DNA of 64,000 bases from Pectinatus haikarae (GCF_015732185.1 NZ_WIQM01000001.1:1-64000), one strand, 5' to 3'; shown: positions 14,379-23,922, counted from the stretch's first letter. Notes: a model not told the origin generated them from the letters alone. A program made the numbers and translations.

Positions 14379-15338
14379 ATGCCAATAAAAATACCTAATA
14401 ATTTACCGGCTGCACAAATTTTGGATAATGAAAATATATTTGTGATGGACGCCGATCGCGCATATAAGCAGGATATACGGCCTTTGCGGATACTTATTTT
14501 GAATTTGATGCCACTGAAAACAGTGACTGAAACGCAGGTCCTTAGGCTTTTGAGCAATACGCCGCTGCAGGTTGAAGTGGATTTTATATATACACAATCT
14601 TATACACCCGCACATACTTCTATGGAATATCTGACTGAATTTTATGGAACTTTTGAAGATGTAAAAGATAAAATATATGATGGTTTCATCATGACAGGTG
14701 CTCCTGTGGAAAAGATGGAATATGAGGATGTAGCGTATTGGCAGGAAGTTTGCCAGATTATGGAATGGACTAAAACGCATGTTTTTTCATCTTTTTATAT
14801 ATGCTGGGGAGCACAAGCAGGTCTTTATTATCATTATAAAATACCCAAATATGCTGTGGCACCCAAGATTTTTGGAGTCTACAAACATCATCTGCTCGTA
14901 GAGCATGAAAAAATTTTCAGAGGATTTGATGATGAATTTTATGTGCCGCATTCACGGCATACAGAAATTCGGCGCAGTGATATTGAAAAGGTGCCTGAGC
15001 TGACGCTTTTGGCGGAGTCTGACAGCCGTTGCGGAGTGTACGCAGTTGCGAATTTGAAAAAACGTCAGTTTTTTATAACCGGTCATGCCGAATATGATCC
15101 GCTGACTTTAAAATGGGAGTATGATCGTGATGTTGAAGCAGGACTTGATATTCAAATTCCTTGCAACTATTATCCGAATGATAATCCATCGCAAAAACCT
15201 ATGGTAAAGTGGCGCAGTGTGGCAAATTTAATGTTTGCAAACTGGCTTAATTATTATGTATATCAGGAAACACCATATGATTTATCCAAGTTAAAAAAGG
15301 TACCAGAACATTGGTGTAACGGTATTCGCGAAGTTTAA
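14379..15338 (+). CDS. metA: homoserine O-acyltransferase MetA, probably acetyl-CoA type
   Basis: 319 residues, full length for the family. The catalytic Cys142 lies in YICWGAQAG, and the His and Glu of the triad in FITGHAEYD (about 236 and 238). MetA acylates homoserine at the start of methionine synthesis. Residue 111 is Glu ([10 protein letters not shown]); in characterised MetA enzymes Glu at this place goes with acetyl-CoA and Gly with succinyl-CoA, so I infer an acetyltransferase despite the usual succinyltransferase name. No SAM riboswitch or other methionine leader is visible in the 83 bases upstream. Ribosome site is AGGAAGTG. Confidence 0.93.
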   Translation: MPIKIPNNLPAAQILDNENIFVMDADRAYKQDIRPLRILILNLMPLKTVTETQVLRLLSNTPLQVEVDFIYTQSYTPAHTSMEYLTEFYGTFEDVKDKIYDGFIMTGAPVEKMEYEDVAYWQEVCQIMEWTKTHVFSSFYICWGAQAGLYYHYKIPKYAVAPKIFGVYKHHLLVEHEKIFRGFDDEFYVPHSRHTEIRRSDIEKVPELTLLAESDSRCGVYAVANLKKRQFFITGHAEYDPLTLKWEYDRDVEAGLDIQIPCNYYPNDNPSQKPMVKWRSVANLMFANWLNYYVYQETPYDLSKLKKVPEHWCNGIREV

Positions 15339-15368
15339 TATAGTAAAAGCCGCATTGATAAAGAAAGC

Positions 15369-15449
15369 CCCTTTTGTTTGAACTGATCCTTATGAGTTAG
15401 ACTGAAAATCTAGCTTATAGGGATCGGCTCGACAAAAGGGGTTTTTATA
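15369..15449. terminator. bidirectional terminator between metA and polA
   Basis: Outer arms CCCCTTTTGT and ACAAAAGGGG, second stem from GATCC...GGGATC, and a small tip stem. TTTTTATATT follows on plus and CTTTC on minus. It serves the two convergent genes. Confidence 0.8.
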
Positions 15450-15460
15450 TTGAATAAAGA

Positions 15461-18103
15461 TTATTTTGTCTGGGCCCAGTCAATTCCGGTGTTTATGTCT
15501 ATGGTCAGAGGTACTTTCAATTCTACTATATTCTGCATGGTTTCATACAGGATGTTTTTTAATGCGGGAACTTCTGCTGCCACAGCTTCAATTACCAATT
15601 CATCATGAACTTGAAGGAGTATGCGGCTTTTTAATTTTTGAGCGCGGATTTTCTCCCAGGTCGCTGTCATGGCCATTTTTATTATATCTGCCGCAGTGCC
15701 CTGTATCGGAGTATTCATAGCCATTCTTTCATTCTGCATGCGTATATTATGGTTGGAGCTTTTTATCCCGGGCAGATATCGCCGTCGACCAAATAATGTG
15801 GTAGTGTAACCTTTTTGATGTGCTTCTTCCACTATGTCGTCCAGGCATTTTTTCACGCCGTTATATTTGGTAAAGTAGCTGTTGATATACTCTGCGGCTT
15901 CCTGGCGGGAAATATGAAGTTCCTGAGCAAGTCCATAATCACTTTTGCCGTAGACAAGGCCAAAATTTATAGCCTTAGCGCGGCGGCGCAGTTCGGAGGT
16001 TACTTCATCAAGCGGAACACCGAATACCTCTGAGGCTGTTCGGGAGTGAATGTCCTGCTCCAGCTTGAAGGCCTCTATGAAGTTTTTATCATCAGACATA
16101 TGCGCTAAAATACGCAGTTCTATTTGAGAATAATCGGCAGAAAGAAAAAGATCATAATCTTTTGCAGGTTCGAACAGGCTGCGGATTTTTTTCCCTGCTT
16201 CGGTCCTGACGGGGATGTTCTGCAGATTTGGATCGGAGCTGCTGAGGCGGCCTGTGGCGGTCACTGTCTGATTGAAAGTAGTATGAATGCGATGAGTTTC
16301 GTTGTCGATAAGTTCATACATTGCATCCAGATAAGTACTTTTTAATTTGCTCCACATACGGTAGTTCAATATTTTTTCTATTATAGGATGATGGGGGCGC
16401 AATATTTCAAGTACATCAGCATTTGTAGAATAGCCGGTTTTTGTCTTTTTCTGGACAGGAAGGCTCAGGTGATCAAAAAGTACTTCACCAAGCTGCTTGG
16501 GTGAATTTACATTAAATTCTGTTTCGGCCAGAAGATAGATATCACTTAGCAGATCGGCAATTATACTGCCTATGTCAGCAGACATATCTTTTAATTTTTG
16601 ACTGTTAATATAGACACCATATTTTTCCATGGATACAAGCACCTTTTCCAAAGGCAGCTCTGTACTTTCATAAAGCTTATAAAGATTTTTTTCCTGCAGG
16701 GAAGAAATAAGAATATCAGTAATATGGCTGAAAGAAAATGCGTGCAGATAGTAGGAAGCTTCATATTCTAAGCTGGCATCGTCTTTTTTGAAATCATAAG
16801 GGAGAATTTCTTTATCCAGATATTTTGCCGCCAGGCTGGTAAGTGTATAGTTGTTGGCAGCGGGATCAATCATATAAGCAGTCAGCAGGATATCGACGAC
16901 TTTGCCCGATGGTGAATACCCGCAATGCAGTGTATTTTTTAGATCGTAGGTTACTTTAGTAATTGAATCGTCAAGAAAAAGGTCATCAATATATCTGTAA
17001 AACTCAGAAACACAGGGAATATACAGGACTGAAGGATCATTTTCAGATGGTTGTTCTGCCATTATTCCCTGGCACAGTATATGGGGAACTTTACCTGAGA
17101 AAACCGGCAGATACGCAAAAACACCAGAAGCTTTTATTTGACTTATCAAGGAAGCAATTGACGTTTTATCGACGGTAGTATAAGTGTAATCGTTATTTTC
17201 AACAACAGTTTTTTCAGATGAAGGTTCCGCGTAAAGTTTATTGAGGAATCGCCAGATACTTTTAAGCTCATATTCGTCACAAAAAGATTTGAGCTGGGAC
17301 ATGTCAGGGGTTATGGCATATTTTTCTGCGGTAAAGGATAAATCCATCTCACAATTTATTGTAGCCAGCTTGTATGAAAGAAATGCCATATCCTTGTCAG
17401 CAGTGAGTTTTTCTTTTAGCTTTTTGCCGGAAATTTTGTCTATATTTGCATAGACACCTTCCAGAGAATCATATTCTGTCAGTAATTTCAGGGCAGTTTT
17501 TTCACCTACACCGAAAACACCAGGGATGTTATCGGACTTATCCCCCATCAGAGCCTTCAGATCGATCAGACGTTTGGGTTCAATTCCATATTTTTCTTTG
17601 AAGGCTGTGTCATCAAAAATCTCCGTTTCAGTTATACCCTTTTTAGTCATAATAATTTTCAGGTTGGGCCGTATAAGCTGGAGCGCATCACGATCACCTG
17701 TTATTACAAGAGACTCGACACCATCAGATGCGGCTTTGGTAGCAAGTGTGCCGATTATATCGTCGGCTTCATAATTATCCACTTCGATAAAAGTGATACC
17801 CAGTGCTTTTGTAAAATTATGGAGCATAGGTATCTGACTGATGAGTTCGTCAGGTGTTTTGTCCCGGGTACCCTTGTAGTCTTTGAAAATTTCTGTGCGG
17901 AATGTGTGACGGCTTTTGTCGAAAGCTACCACAGCGTATTGAGGCTGCAGTTCATCAAGCAGCTTGAGGGCCATTTTGGCAAAACCCAAAATGGCATTGG
18001 TATATTTGCCGGATTCTGTTGTTAAAAGAGGCAGTGCAAAGAAAGCTCGATACATCAAGCTGCTGCCGTCTATGATAACAAATCTGTTTTTTGTGTATTT
18101 CAT
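15461..18103 (-). CDS. polA: DNA polymerase I
   Basis: 880 residues. The 5'-nuclease domain covers about 1-290 (FVIIDGSSLMYRAFFALP; ADDIIGTLA; LMGDKSDNIPGV). The polymerase domain has SADYSQIELRILAH (motif A), RRAKAINFGLVYG (motif B) and LQVHDELVIE (motif C). Between them the 3'-5' exonuclease-like region has FAYLPVFSGK where the metal-binding Asp-x-Glu belongs, so proofreading is probably absent, as in many Firmicute enzymes. The gene fills Okazaki gaps and repairs excised patches. It starts 25 bases after the L,D-transpeptidase gene and likely shares its transcript. Confidence 0.97.
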   Translation of the reverse strand: MKYTKNRFVIIDGSSLMYRAFFALPLLTTESGKYTNAILGFAKMALKLLDELQPQYAVVAFDKSRHTFRTEIFKDYKGTRDKTPDELISQIPMLHNFTKALGITFIEVDNYEADDIIGTLATKAASDGVESLVITGDRDALQLIRPNLKIIMTKKGITETEIFDDTAFKEKYGIEPKRLIDLKALMGDKSDNIPGVFGVGEKTALKLLTEYDSLEGVYANIDKISGKKLKEKLTADKDMAFLSYKLATINCEMDLSFTAEKYAITPDMSQLKSFCDEYELKSIWRFLNKLYAEPSSEKTVVENNDYTYTTVDKTSIASLISQIKASGVFAYLPVFSGKVPHILCQGIMAEQPSENDPSVLYIPCVSEFYRYIDDLFLDDSITKVTYDLKNTLHCGYSPSGKVVDILLTAYMIDPAANNYTLTSLAAKYLDKEILPYDFKKDDASLEYEASYYLHAFSFSHITDILISSLQEKNLYKLYESTELPLEKVLVSMEKYGVYINSQKLKDMSADIGSIIADLLSDIYLLAETEFNVNSPKQLGEVLFDHLSLPVQKKTKTGYSTNADVLEILRPHHPIIEKILNYRMWSKLKSTYLDAMYELIDNETHRIHTTFNQTVTATGRLSSSDPNLQNIPVRTEAGKKIRSLFEPAKDYDLFLSADYSQIELRILAHMSDDKNFIEAFKLEQDIHSRTASEVFGVPLDEVTSELRRRAKAINFGLVYGKSDYGLAQELHISRQEAAEYINSYFTKYNGVKKCLDDIVEEAHQKGYTTTLFGRRRYLPGIKSSNHNIRMQNERMAMNTPIQGTAADIIKMAMTATWEKIRAQKLKSRILLQVHDELVIEAVAAEVPALKNILYETMQNIVELKVPLTIDINTGIDWAQTK

Positions 18104-18128
18104 TAAAAACTCCTGTGAAAATTATTTT

Positions 18129-19151
18129 TTAAAGAAGATGCATCTGCTTGCTTACTCCCTTTGCAGAAGGAAAAGCTTCTTTTGGAGCATCTGTACTGCT
18201 GTTTTTGATCAGCAGACGCAGAAATTCAGGACTTTGCCAGTCCCGTTGAAGATTGAATACTTTATCCACATCAAGTAAATTTATGTAGACAACGTCATTT
18301 TTTACTATTCCGGCAGAACTGCCGTATTTGCTGTTTAGCATCTTGGATTTTTCATCCCAATCAATGGAAAGATTTGCAGCGGCAGCCAAGGCATAAGCAG
18401 GAAGATATATCCCGCTGCCCGTTTTTACAGCTTTGAATGGGAGCATACGGTCTTCAAACGCTAAATTTATGGGAAAGCCGACATAATTGGCAGAGCCGTT
18501 TGCAAGGCTTATTTCTTCTCTTATAGAAGGGATATCAGCAAAATTTTCTACACCAAAAGTTTTTAACCTGTCGATGACGCTGCCGACCGTGAGGGCCTGT
18601 GTATTATATATATCAGGATATATATAATATGCTATACTGCCATTACTGGCTTTTTCAACAACTAAACGATCATATATTATTTTTACCGGTGTACCAATTT
18701 CTACTTTGGGGAAAAGAGCTTCTATATTTTCTTCTTTGACACGCACACAGCCATTAGAAGTAAAACTGCCTATGGAAGAAGGGCGATTGGTGCCGTGTAT
18801 CCCATAATTGCCGCCTATGCCTATCCAGCGATAACCCAGAGGATTATCTTCACCGGAAGGAATCTGAACGGAGAGGTCATCAGGATCTATCCAGGTAGGA
18901 TTTATTTCCTTGTCAATGACTTTGAAATTCCCTGTCGGAGTAGGGGTAGCGGGTTTACCGACGGCAACGGGGTAAGCTGCTGTACAGATGTCATTATTGT
19001 AAAGTCTTATCCATCGAGCAGGGATGTTTATCAGCAGTCGGACAGGATCGACTGCCGGAGCGGCACTGTCTTGTTCCTGTGCATTGGTATGAGACAGTGG
19101 AGTGAAAAAAACAAAAAAAGTATAAAAAATGATAATAAAACAGCGTATCAT
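18129..19151 (-). CDS. L,D-transpeptidase (YkuD domain), secreted
   Basis: From the ATG at 19151 the product has 340 residues, starting with a clean signal peptide (MIRCFIIIFYTFFVFF, cut near SHTNAQ). The YkuD catalytic part shows TPTPTGNF, GIHGTNRP and SFTSNGCVRV with the active Cys. The C-terminal ~150 residues resemble a copper-amine-oxidase-like/wall-binding domain (LPFKAVKTGSGIYLPAYALA). These enzymes make 3-3 peptidoglycan cross-links or tether proteins to the wall. A longer reading from 19250 adds 33 residues without signal features. The polA gene follows closely. Confidence 0.88.
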   Translation of the reverse strand: MIRCFIIIFYTFFVFFTPLSHTNAQEQDSAAPAVDPVRLLINIPARWIRLYNNDICTAAYPVAVGKPATPTPTGNFKVIDKEINPTWIDPDDLSVQIPSGEDNPLGYRWIGIGGNYGIHGTNRPSSIGSFTSNGCVRVKEENIEALFPKVEIGTPVKIIYDRLVVEKASNGSIAYYIYPDIYNTQALTVGSVIDRLKTFGVENFADIPSIREEISLANGSANYVGFPINLAFEDRMLPFKAVKTGSGIYLPAYALAAAANLSIDWDEKSKMLNSKYGSSAGIVKNDVVYINLLDVDKVFNLQRDWQSPEFLRLLIKNSSTDAPKEAFPSAKGVSKQMHLL

Positions 19152-19247
19152 TAAAAATTCAACTCTTTTCCTAAATATCCAATATAAGTCTAACATAAAA
19201 TATATCATATTTAAGCCGTTATTCCAATTGCTAATAAAGAGATGAAT

Positions 19248-19274
19248 CACAGAAAAGACATTATCTTTTCTGTG
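19248..19274. repeat. 11-bp inverted repeat upstream of the transpeptidase
   Basis: CACAGAAAAGA-CATTA-TCTTTTCTGTG is perfect. It lies about 100 bases before the transpeptidase start and also upstream of the divergent gene at 19444. Operator or orphan hairpin; no T-run follows. Confidence 0.45.
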
Positions 19275-19364
19275 GACAATATAGTTTAAAAATATTATAA
19301 TAAACGCAAGTTTAATATAAACTAAGGGGTATTATACGCATATAAGCAGTAAATTATATATAAC

Positions 19365-19413
19365 ACACAGTATTGCTGCCATGCCGCATGGGCAGGAGAT
19401 ATTTTAGTACTGT
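19365..19413 (+). promoter_or_regulatory. structured leader of the nicotinate phosphoribosyltransferase gene
   Basis: CACAGTA and TACTGTG form outer arms; inside, CTGCC-ATG and CAT-G-GGCAG make a second stem. The structure ends 30 bases before the start codon. I do not recognise it as a known riboswitch. Confidence 0.35.
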
Positions 19414-19443
19414 GCATATACCACAATTTTGGGAGGCACTCTG

Positions 19444-20499
19444 ATGGAAAAAAGGCTGGATCCGGATTCTTTTGATTTTCCTGTAGAAAAAATAAAAAAA
19501 GGGCTTTACAGCGATATTTATTTTCTGCGTACGCAGGCTATACTTGAGCAGGGCGGAATTAATTCGCATGTTACGGTGCAGGTTTTTCAGCGTGATTATG
19601 CAATGCTTTGTGGTATTGATGAAGCTATTGCTCTTATAAAACGATGTTCATATAATCCAAAGGAATTAAAAATAAGGGCTCTGCACGACGGTGATATGAT
19701 AGCGCCATGGGAAACGATCATGACAATTGAGGGAAATCTGGCAGACTTTATACATTTAGAAACTGTCTATCTTGGCACATTGGCCCGCCGTACTAAAATA
19801 GCTACGAATTGCCATCGCGCGGTTGAGGCAGCCAATGGCAAGCCCGTATTATTTTTTCCTTCACGCTTTGATGAGTATACGGTACAGGAAGGAGACGGAT
19901 ATGCAGCGAAGGTCGGAGGCATGAGTAATGTTTCTACTCCTGCTAATGCTATGTGTTGGGGGATTGAGGCTGCAGGTACTATCCCGCATGCTTTGATAGC
20001 TGCTTTTGGCGGTGATACCTTAGCGGCGACAAAAGCCTTTGACAAATATATGGATCCGGAGATAAGCCGTATAGCACTTGTTGATTTTAATAATGACTGT
20101 GTGAATACGAGTCTGGCGCTGGCTCGTGAATTAGGAGATAAATTAGAAGGTGTGAGACTGGATACATCTGATAAAATGGTTGATGTGTCCCTTATAGGAC
20201 AGATGGGACATTTTAAACCGACAGGAGTAAATGAGCAGCTTGTGCGCAATGTACGTGAAGCACTTGACCGGGAAGGGTTTAGTCATGTGAAAATAATTGT
20301 GTCGGGCGGATTTAATCCTGAACGCATACATCTGTTTGAACAAAATGGCGTGCCAGTAGATATTTATGCTGTCGGAAGCAGTATTTTTGCTACAAATGTA
20401 GATTTTACAGCAGATGTAGTCCTGCTTGACGGAAAGTCATGTGCAAAGGCGGGACGTCAATATATGGACAGTGATCGTCTTGAAAAAGTGGAAATGTAG
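19444..20499 (+). CDS. pncB: nicotinate phosphoribosyltransferase
   Basis: 351 residues from the ATG at 19444, chosen for its TGGGAGG site. Family features are KKGLYSDIYFLRTQ at the N-terminus, HLETVYLGTLARRT, and IIVSGGFNPERI with VDIYAVGSSIF as phosphate-binding loops near the C-terminus. The enzyme joins nicotinate to PRPP and feeds NAD salvage. The form is the short (~350) group found in Firmicutes and archaea, not the 400+ residue E. coli type. A possible regulatory hairpin precedes it. Confidence 0.88.
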   Translation: MEKRLDPDSFDFPVEKIKKGLYSDIYFLRTQAILEQGGINSHVTVQVFQRDYAMLCGIDEAIALIKRCSYNPKELKIRALHDGDMIAPWETIMTIEGNLADFIHLETVYLGTLARRTKIATNCHRAVEAANGKPVLFFPSRFDEYTVQEGDGYAAKVGGMSNVSTPANAMCWGIEAAGTIPHALIAAFGGDTLAATKAFDKYMDPEISRIALVDFNNDCVNTSLALARELGDKLEGVRLDTSDKMVDVSLIGQMGHFKPTGVNEQLVRNVREALDREGFSHVKIIVSGGFNPERIHLFEQNGVPVDIYAVGSSIFATNVDFTADVVLLDGKSCAKAGRQYMDSDRLEKVEM

Positions 20500-20507
20500 G
20501 CGATAAC

Positions 20508-20591
20508 ATGATAGGCTTTGGTGATTTTTTAATTGTGCTATTGATAGGAGCCATGATAGTATACACGTTTGGTGACGATCTGTTTACTTGA
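20508..20591 (+). CDS. 27-residue hydrophobic peptide, possible small membrane protein
   Basis: ATG at 20508, eight bases after the preceding gene. The product (MIGFGDFLIVLLIGAMIVY and a short polar end) is one membrane span with a charged tail. The ribosome site is weak (TAGGCG). It could be chance; its position directly behind pncB hints at translation. Confidence 0.3.
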   Translation: MIGFGDFLIVLLIGAMIVYTFGDDLFT

Positions 20592-20660
20592 TTTTAATGC
20601 GGGTATTGACTGTATATCAGGGTTTTATTATAATAGATGTGTAAAAGTGAATATGTAATG

Positions 20661-20729
20661 CAGGACTGACGGATAATGTGGAAATGACCACATGGACTGT
20701 GTTGCAGTGATAAGCCGACCGTCTGGGCA
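20661..20729 (+). ncRNA. ZTP (pfl-motif) riboswitch aptamer
   Basis: GGACTGACGG, then the hairpin GTGG-aaatga-CCAC, and finally GCCGACCGTCTGGGCA match the ZMP/ZTP-sensing pfl motif. The usual GGCG/CGCC pairing is here GACG/CGTC, a compensating change that supports the fold. The final strand is also the left arm of the terminator at 20718, giving the expected on-switch. Known examples control purine and one-carbon genes, fitting a formate/oxalate-type transporter. Confidence 0.75.
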
Positions 20730-20759
20730 GGAGAAATATTCAGCTCAGACGGTTTTTTG
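20718..20759 (+). terminator. riboswitch-controlled terminator
   Basis: ACCGTCTG and CAGACGGT form the stem, followed by TTTTTT. The left arm overlaps the aptamer's conserved 3' strand, so ligand binding should prevent termination. Confidence 0.8.
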
Positions 20760-20813
20760 TGTCTCACTTTATATTTCTCCTAAATGTTTTCTAGGAAAAG
20801 GAGAAAATATATT

Positions 20814-22028
20814 ATGAGAAATCGTTGGCTTATCGCTTTATCTGCAATTGGCATTCACATCTGCATAGGCAGTGTATATGCATGGAGTGTACTTACCAAA
20901 CCGATAATGCAGCAGATGAATCTTTCCTTAAAGGAAACAACGTGGGCTTTTTCATTGGCAATTTTATTTTTAGGAATGTCGGCAGGTTTCTTGGGAAGCT
21001 TTGTTGAAAAATACGGCCCTAAAAAAAGTGGGCTCATGTCAATGAGCTTCTTCGGTATGGGAATGTTCGGCACGGCTATGTCCATAAATATGCATAATGT
21101 TTTGATGCTTTATATTTTTTATGGCGTGATAGGCGGTATCGGTTTGGGAATAGGATATATAACTCCTGTATCCACACTGGTAAAATATTTTCCCGACAAG
21201 CGGGGGTTTGCCACAGGCCTTGCCATTATGGGCTTCGGTTTTGCCAGCCTTATAGCCGGACCGCTTATGCAGTATTTGACCGCTTCATATGGACTAGCAA
21301 AAAATTTTTTATTTTTGGGATGTGCATATATGCTCGTTATGGCTTTGTCATCGCTCTATTTGAAACCTCCTGCTGAAAAACCGGAGATAAAAAGTGCAAT
21401 AAAAAGAAATGAAAAAGGACTGGATGCCCGGCAGGCCGTTCATACGTGGCAGTTTGCTGCTTTATGGTGGATTTTTTTTGTAAATATAACCTGCGGTATA
21501 GGATTATTGGCTGTGGCATCACCTATGGCTCAGGATGTGGCAGGTATGACTCCTGAGATGGCAGCGTCGATGGTGGGGATAATAGGTCTGCTCAATGGGT
21601 TTGGGCGTATATTCTGGTCTACTGTTTCAGATTATATAGGCAGGGGCTTCACATATGCAGTATTTTTCATTATAGAAATAATTGCATTTTGGCAGCTTTC
21701 GGCAGTGAATGATAGAACTTCTTTTCAATTGATCATTTTTCTTATAATAACATGTTATGGCGGCGGTTTTTCTTGCATGCCTGCCTATTTAAGCGATATC
21801 TTTGGTACACGGCAGCTTAGTGCTGTCCATGGGCGTGTTTTGACAGCCTGGGGAATGGCCGGGATAACCGGACCGGCATTAGTTTCATGGCTGCGTGAGA
21901 TTACAGACGGTTATGCGGCGACATTACAGTTTTTCGCTCTGTGTTTTGTATTGAATTTTATAATTGCAATAGTATTAAAATATAAAGGAAATACTTTGGA
22001 TAAAAGAAAGTTGAATAAGTCTGTGTAA
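20814..22028 (+). CDS. MFS transporter of the oxalate/formate antiporter (OFA) family
   Basis: 404 residues, 12 predicted spans. The start RNRWLIALSAIGIHICIGSV and YAWSVLTKPI is the OFA signature, and KYFPDKRGFATGLAIMGFG follows span 4. The loop between spans 6 and 7 is basic. OFA proteins exchange or take up small carboxylates such as oxalate and formate. Control by a ZTP riboswitch links it to one-carbon or formate supply for purine synthesis, so formate is the best guess. The ATG at 20814 has AAAGGAGAAA before it; an upstream ATG at 20784 has not. Confidence 0.88.
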   Translation: MRNRWLIALSAIGIHICIGSVYAWSVLTKPIMQQMNLSLKETTWAFSLAILFLGMSAGFLGSFVEKYGPKKSGLMSMSFFGMGMFGTAMSINMHNVLMLYIFYGVIGGIGLGIGYITPVSTLVKYFPDKRGFATGLAIMGFGFASLIAGPLMQYLTASYGLAKNFLFLGCAYMLVMALSSLYLKPPAEKPEIKSAIKRNEKGLDARQAVHTWQFAALWWIFFVNITCGIGLLAVASPMAQDVAGMTPEMAASMVGIIGLLNGFGRIFWSTVSDYIGRGFTYAVFFIIEIIAFWQLSAVNDRTSFQLIIFLIITCYGGGFSCMPAYLSDIFGTRQLSAVHGRVLTAWGMAGITGPALVSWLREITDGYAATLQFFALCFVLNFIIAIVLKYKGNTLDKRKLNKSV

Positions 22029-22053
22029 TAATATTGATATATATTAATAAAAA

Positions 22054-22097
22054 ATGGTATGATTCAGCGAAACGTGCTGAATCATACCATTTTTTTA
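22054..22097. terminator. bidirectional terminator
   Basis: ATGGTATGATTCAGC and its exact reverse complement, 7-base loop, then TTTTTTT; A-run on the other side. Serves the convergent MFS and DASS genes. Confidence 0.92.
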
Positions 22098-22117
22098 TTT
22101 ATGGCACAGATATCTAT

Positions 22118-23533
22118 TTACCAATAACCAAGTACTTTCCACCATACGCCGCCGATGCCAAGCCAGATTATGATATGCATCACAGATACGCCAAAGCCGA
22201 TAGTCCACCATGTTTTTTGATCAATATAACCCGCACCAAAATATACCGGTGCAGGGCCTGTGCCAAAGTGTGTCAGGCAGCCGCATATATTTGCTGCAAT
22301 GGCGACTACAAATGCAGAAATAAAGGGTGGTGCTCCAGCAGCCGCACCGAGGGTGATCAAGGCAGCATACATTGCAGTTACGTGTGCAGACATGCTGGCA
22401 AAAAAATAATGACTGTATAAATAAATAATAAATGATAGGACTACCGCAGTGATCATGCTTACACCGATCATCTGATTTTCAAGAATAGCAGCAAACCATG
22501 GTATAAATCCCAATTTGTTCAGATAGTCAGACATGACTATAACGCCGCCAACCCAGATAAGCGTATCCCATGCTTTTTTTTCACTGATAACATCTTTCCA
22601 GGTCAAAACACGGCCTATTAGAAGAATGCATAATCCCATAAACGCTATCAGTGTGGTATCTAAATGAGTTATTGTTGTAGTAGCCCATAAAATTAAAAGC
22701 ATTACAAAAACGAAGAGAAGAATTTTTTCTCTTATGCACATCGGTCCCATTTCTTCCAGTGCTTTATTGGCAATATTTTTTGCTTCGGGAGTTTTCTTTA
22801 TTTCAGGAGGGTAGAATTTATAAAGGACATAAGGAATAATTATCAGAGCCGCTATGCCGGGGACAGAAGCTGCCACGAACCAACCGATCCATGTAATGTC
22901 AATATCGAAAACTTTTTTCGCCATAGCGACGGCTATGGGATTTCCTACCATTGCAGTTAAAAATAAGGCAGATACAACTAAATCAAGATGAAATATGCAG
23001 GCCATCAGATATGCTCCGAGCCTGCGCGGACTCTCATCAGCTTTCGAATCGAAAGCATGGGCCAGACTCTGCACGATAGGGAAAATCAGTCCGCCTGCCC
23101 GCGCTGAGTTGGAAGGAATAGCAGGTCCGATAATGACATCACTCAAAGCCAGTGAATAGACAAGCTTCAAACTGCTGTCACCGAAAGCTCTCATTGCCAG
23201 GTATGCTATACGGCGGCCAAGACCGGTTATAATGAATGCCCTTGCCAACAGGAACGCAGAGACAATCAACCAAACTGTATTGCCGCTGAAGGCTGATAAT
23301 ACCTGCGAGAATTTCATCACACCTGTTAACGCACACAACACCAGCGCGATCAGAGCGATAGTGCCCAGCTCTATGGGCTGCAGAATAAAACCTACTACTG
23401 TTCCTAAAAAAATAGCAAATAAGTGCCATGCTGCCACACTTAACCCATCTGGCGGAGGAATTATAAAACCCACTGCGACTACGCCGATTGTAAGAACAGC
23501 ACTGATGAATTTTTTGCTGCTTAAAAATGACAT
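22118..23533 (-). CDS. DASS-family dicarboxylate/citrate transporter (CitT/TtdT-like)
   Basis: 471 residues, 12 or more spans. Conserved family blocks include SAFSGNTVWLIVSAFLLARA, IIGPAIPSNSARAGG and LTHFGTGPAPVYFG. The short loop SNSARAGG and FGTGPAPV are the substrate/cation sites in this family. CitT-type members exchange citrate or tartrate for succinate. It is divergent from citDEF across a 389-bp spacer, so citrate or a related acid is the likely substrate. The ATG at 23533 follows TGAGGAGTGA and is preferred to 23548. Confidence 0.88.
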   Translation of the reverse strand: MSFLSSKKFISAVLTIGVVAVGFIIPPPDGLSVAAWHLFAIFLGTVVGFILQPIELGTIALIALVLCALTGVMKFSQVLSAFSGNTVWLIVSAFLLARAFIITGLGRRIAYLAMRAFGDSSLKLVYSLALSDVIIGPAIPSNSARAGGLIFPIVQSLAHAFDSKADESPRRLGAYLMACIFHLDLVVSALFLTAMVGNPIAVAMAKKVFDIDITWIGWFVAASVPGIAALIIIPYVLYKFYPPEIKKTPEAKNIANKALEEMGPMCIREKILLFVFVMLLILWATTTITHLDTTLIAFMGLCILLIGRVLTWKDVISEKKAWDTLIWVGGVIVMSDYLNKLGFIPWFAAILENQMIGVSMITAVVLSFIIYLYSHYFFASMSAHVTAMYAALITLGAAAGAPPFISAFVVAIAANICGCLTHFGTGPAPVYFGAGYIDQKTWWTIGFGVSVMHIIIWLGIGGVWWKVLGYW

Positions 23534-23922
23534 GATCTCACTCCTCAATATACGATTTTAAATTTTTGGAAAATTATTATCAATAATTCAAAGTAATTTT
23601 ATGATATAAATAATCAATGGAAGTGTAAAATATAAAAATATGATTGCTGACGATTAGATAATTTTATAAAATTGATATTTCAATGTTAACTCGGTCAATC
23701 ATATAATGATTAATATTTGCTATTATATTATTTGCTTTTTTTATGAATGAAAATTCAATTTTTAAATTTTACAGATATTTTTTTGTGTTTTATACTAAAA
23801 AATAGTAATACAAATTAAAAATTCTATTATTATTGTTCAAACAGGATAAAGGCAAAATGAAATTTGGAATATATTTTAGAGGAAAGATCATTGGATAGTG
23901 ATGATTTTTAGGAGGGGACGCC
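23534..23922. promoter_or_regulatory. divergent control region between DASS transporter and citDEF
   Basis: 389 bp without a gene, very AT-rich. Small palindromes occur at 23671-23684 (ATTGA-TATT-TCAAT) and 23697-23711 (AATCAT-ATA-ATGATT), which could bind a LysR-type regulator such as that at 27008. No single convincing -35/-10 pair stands out on either strand. Confidence 0.4.
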
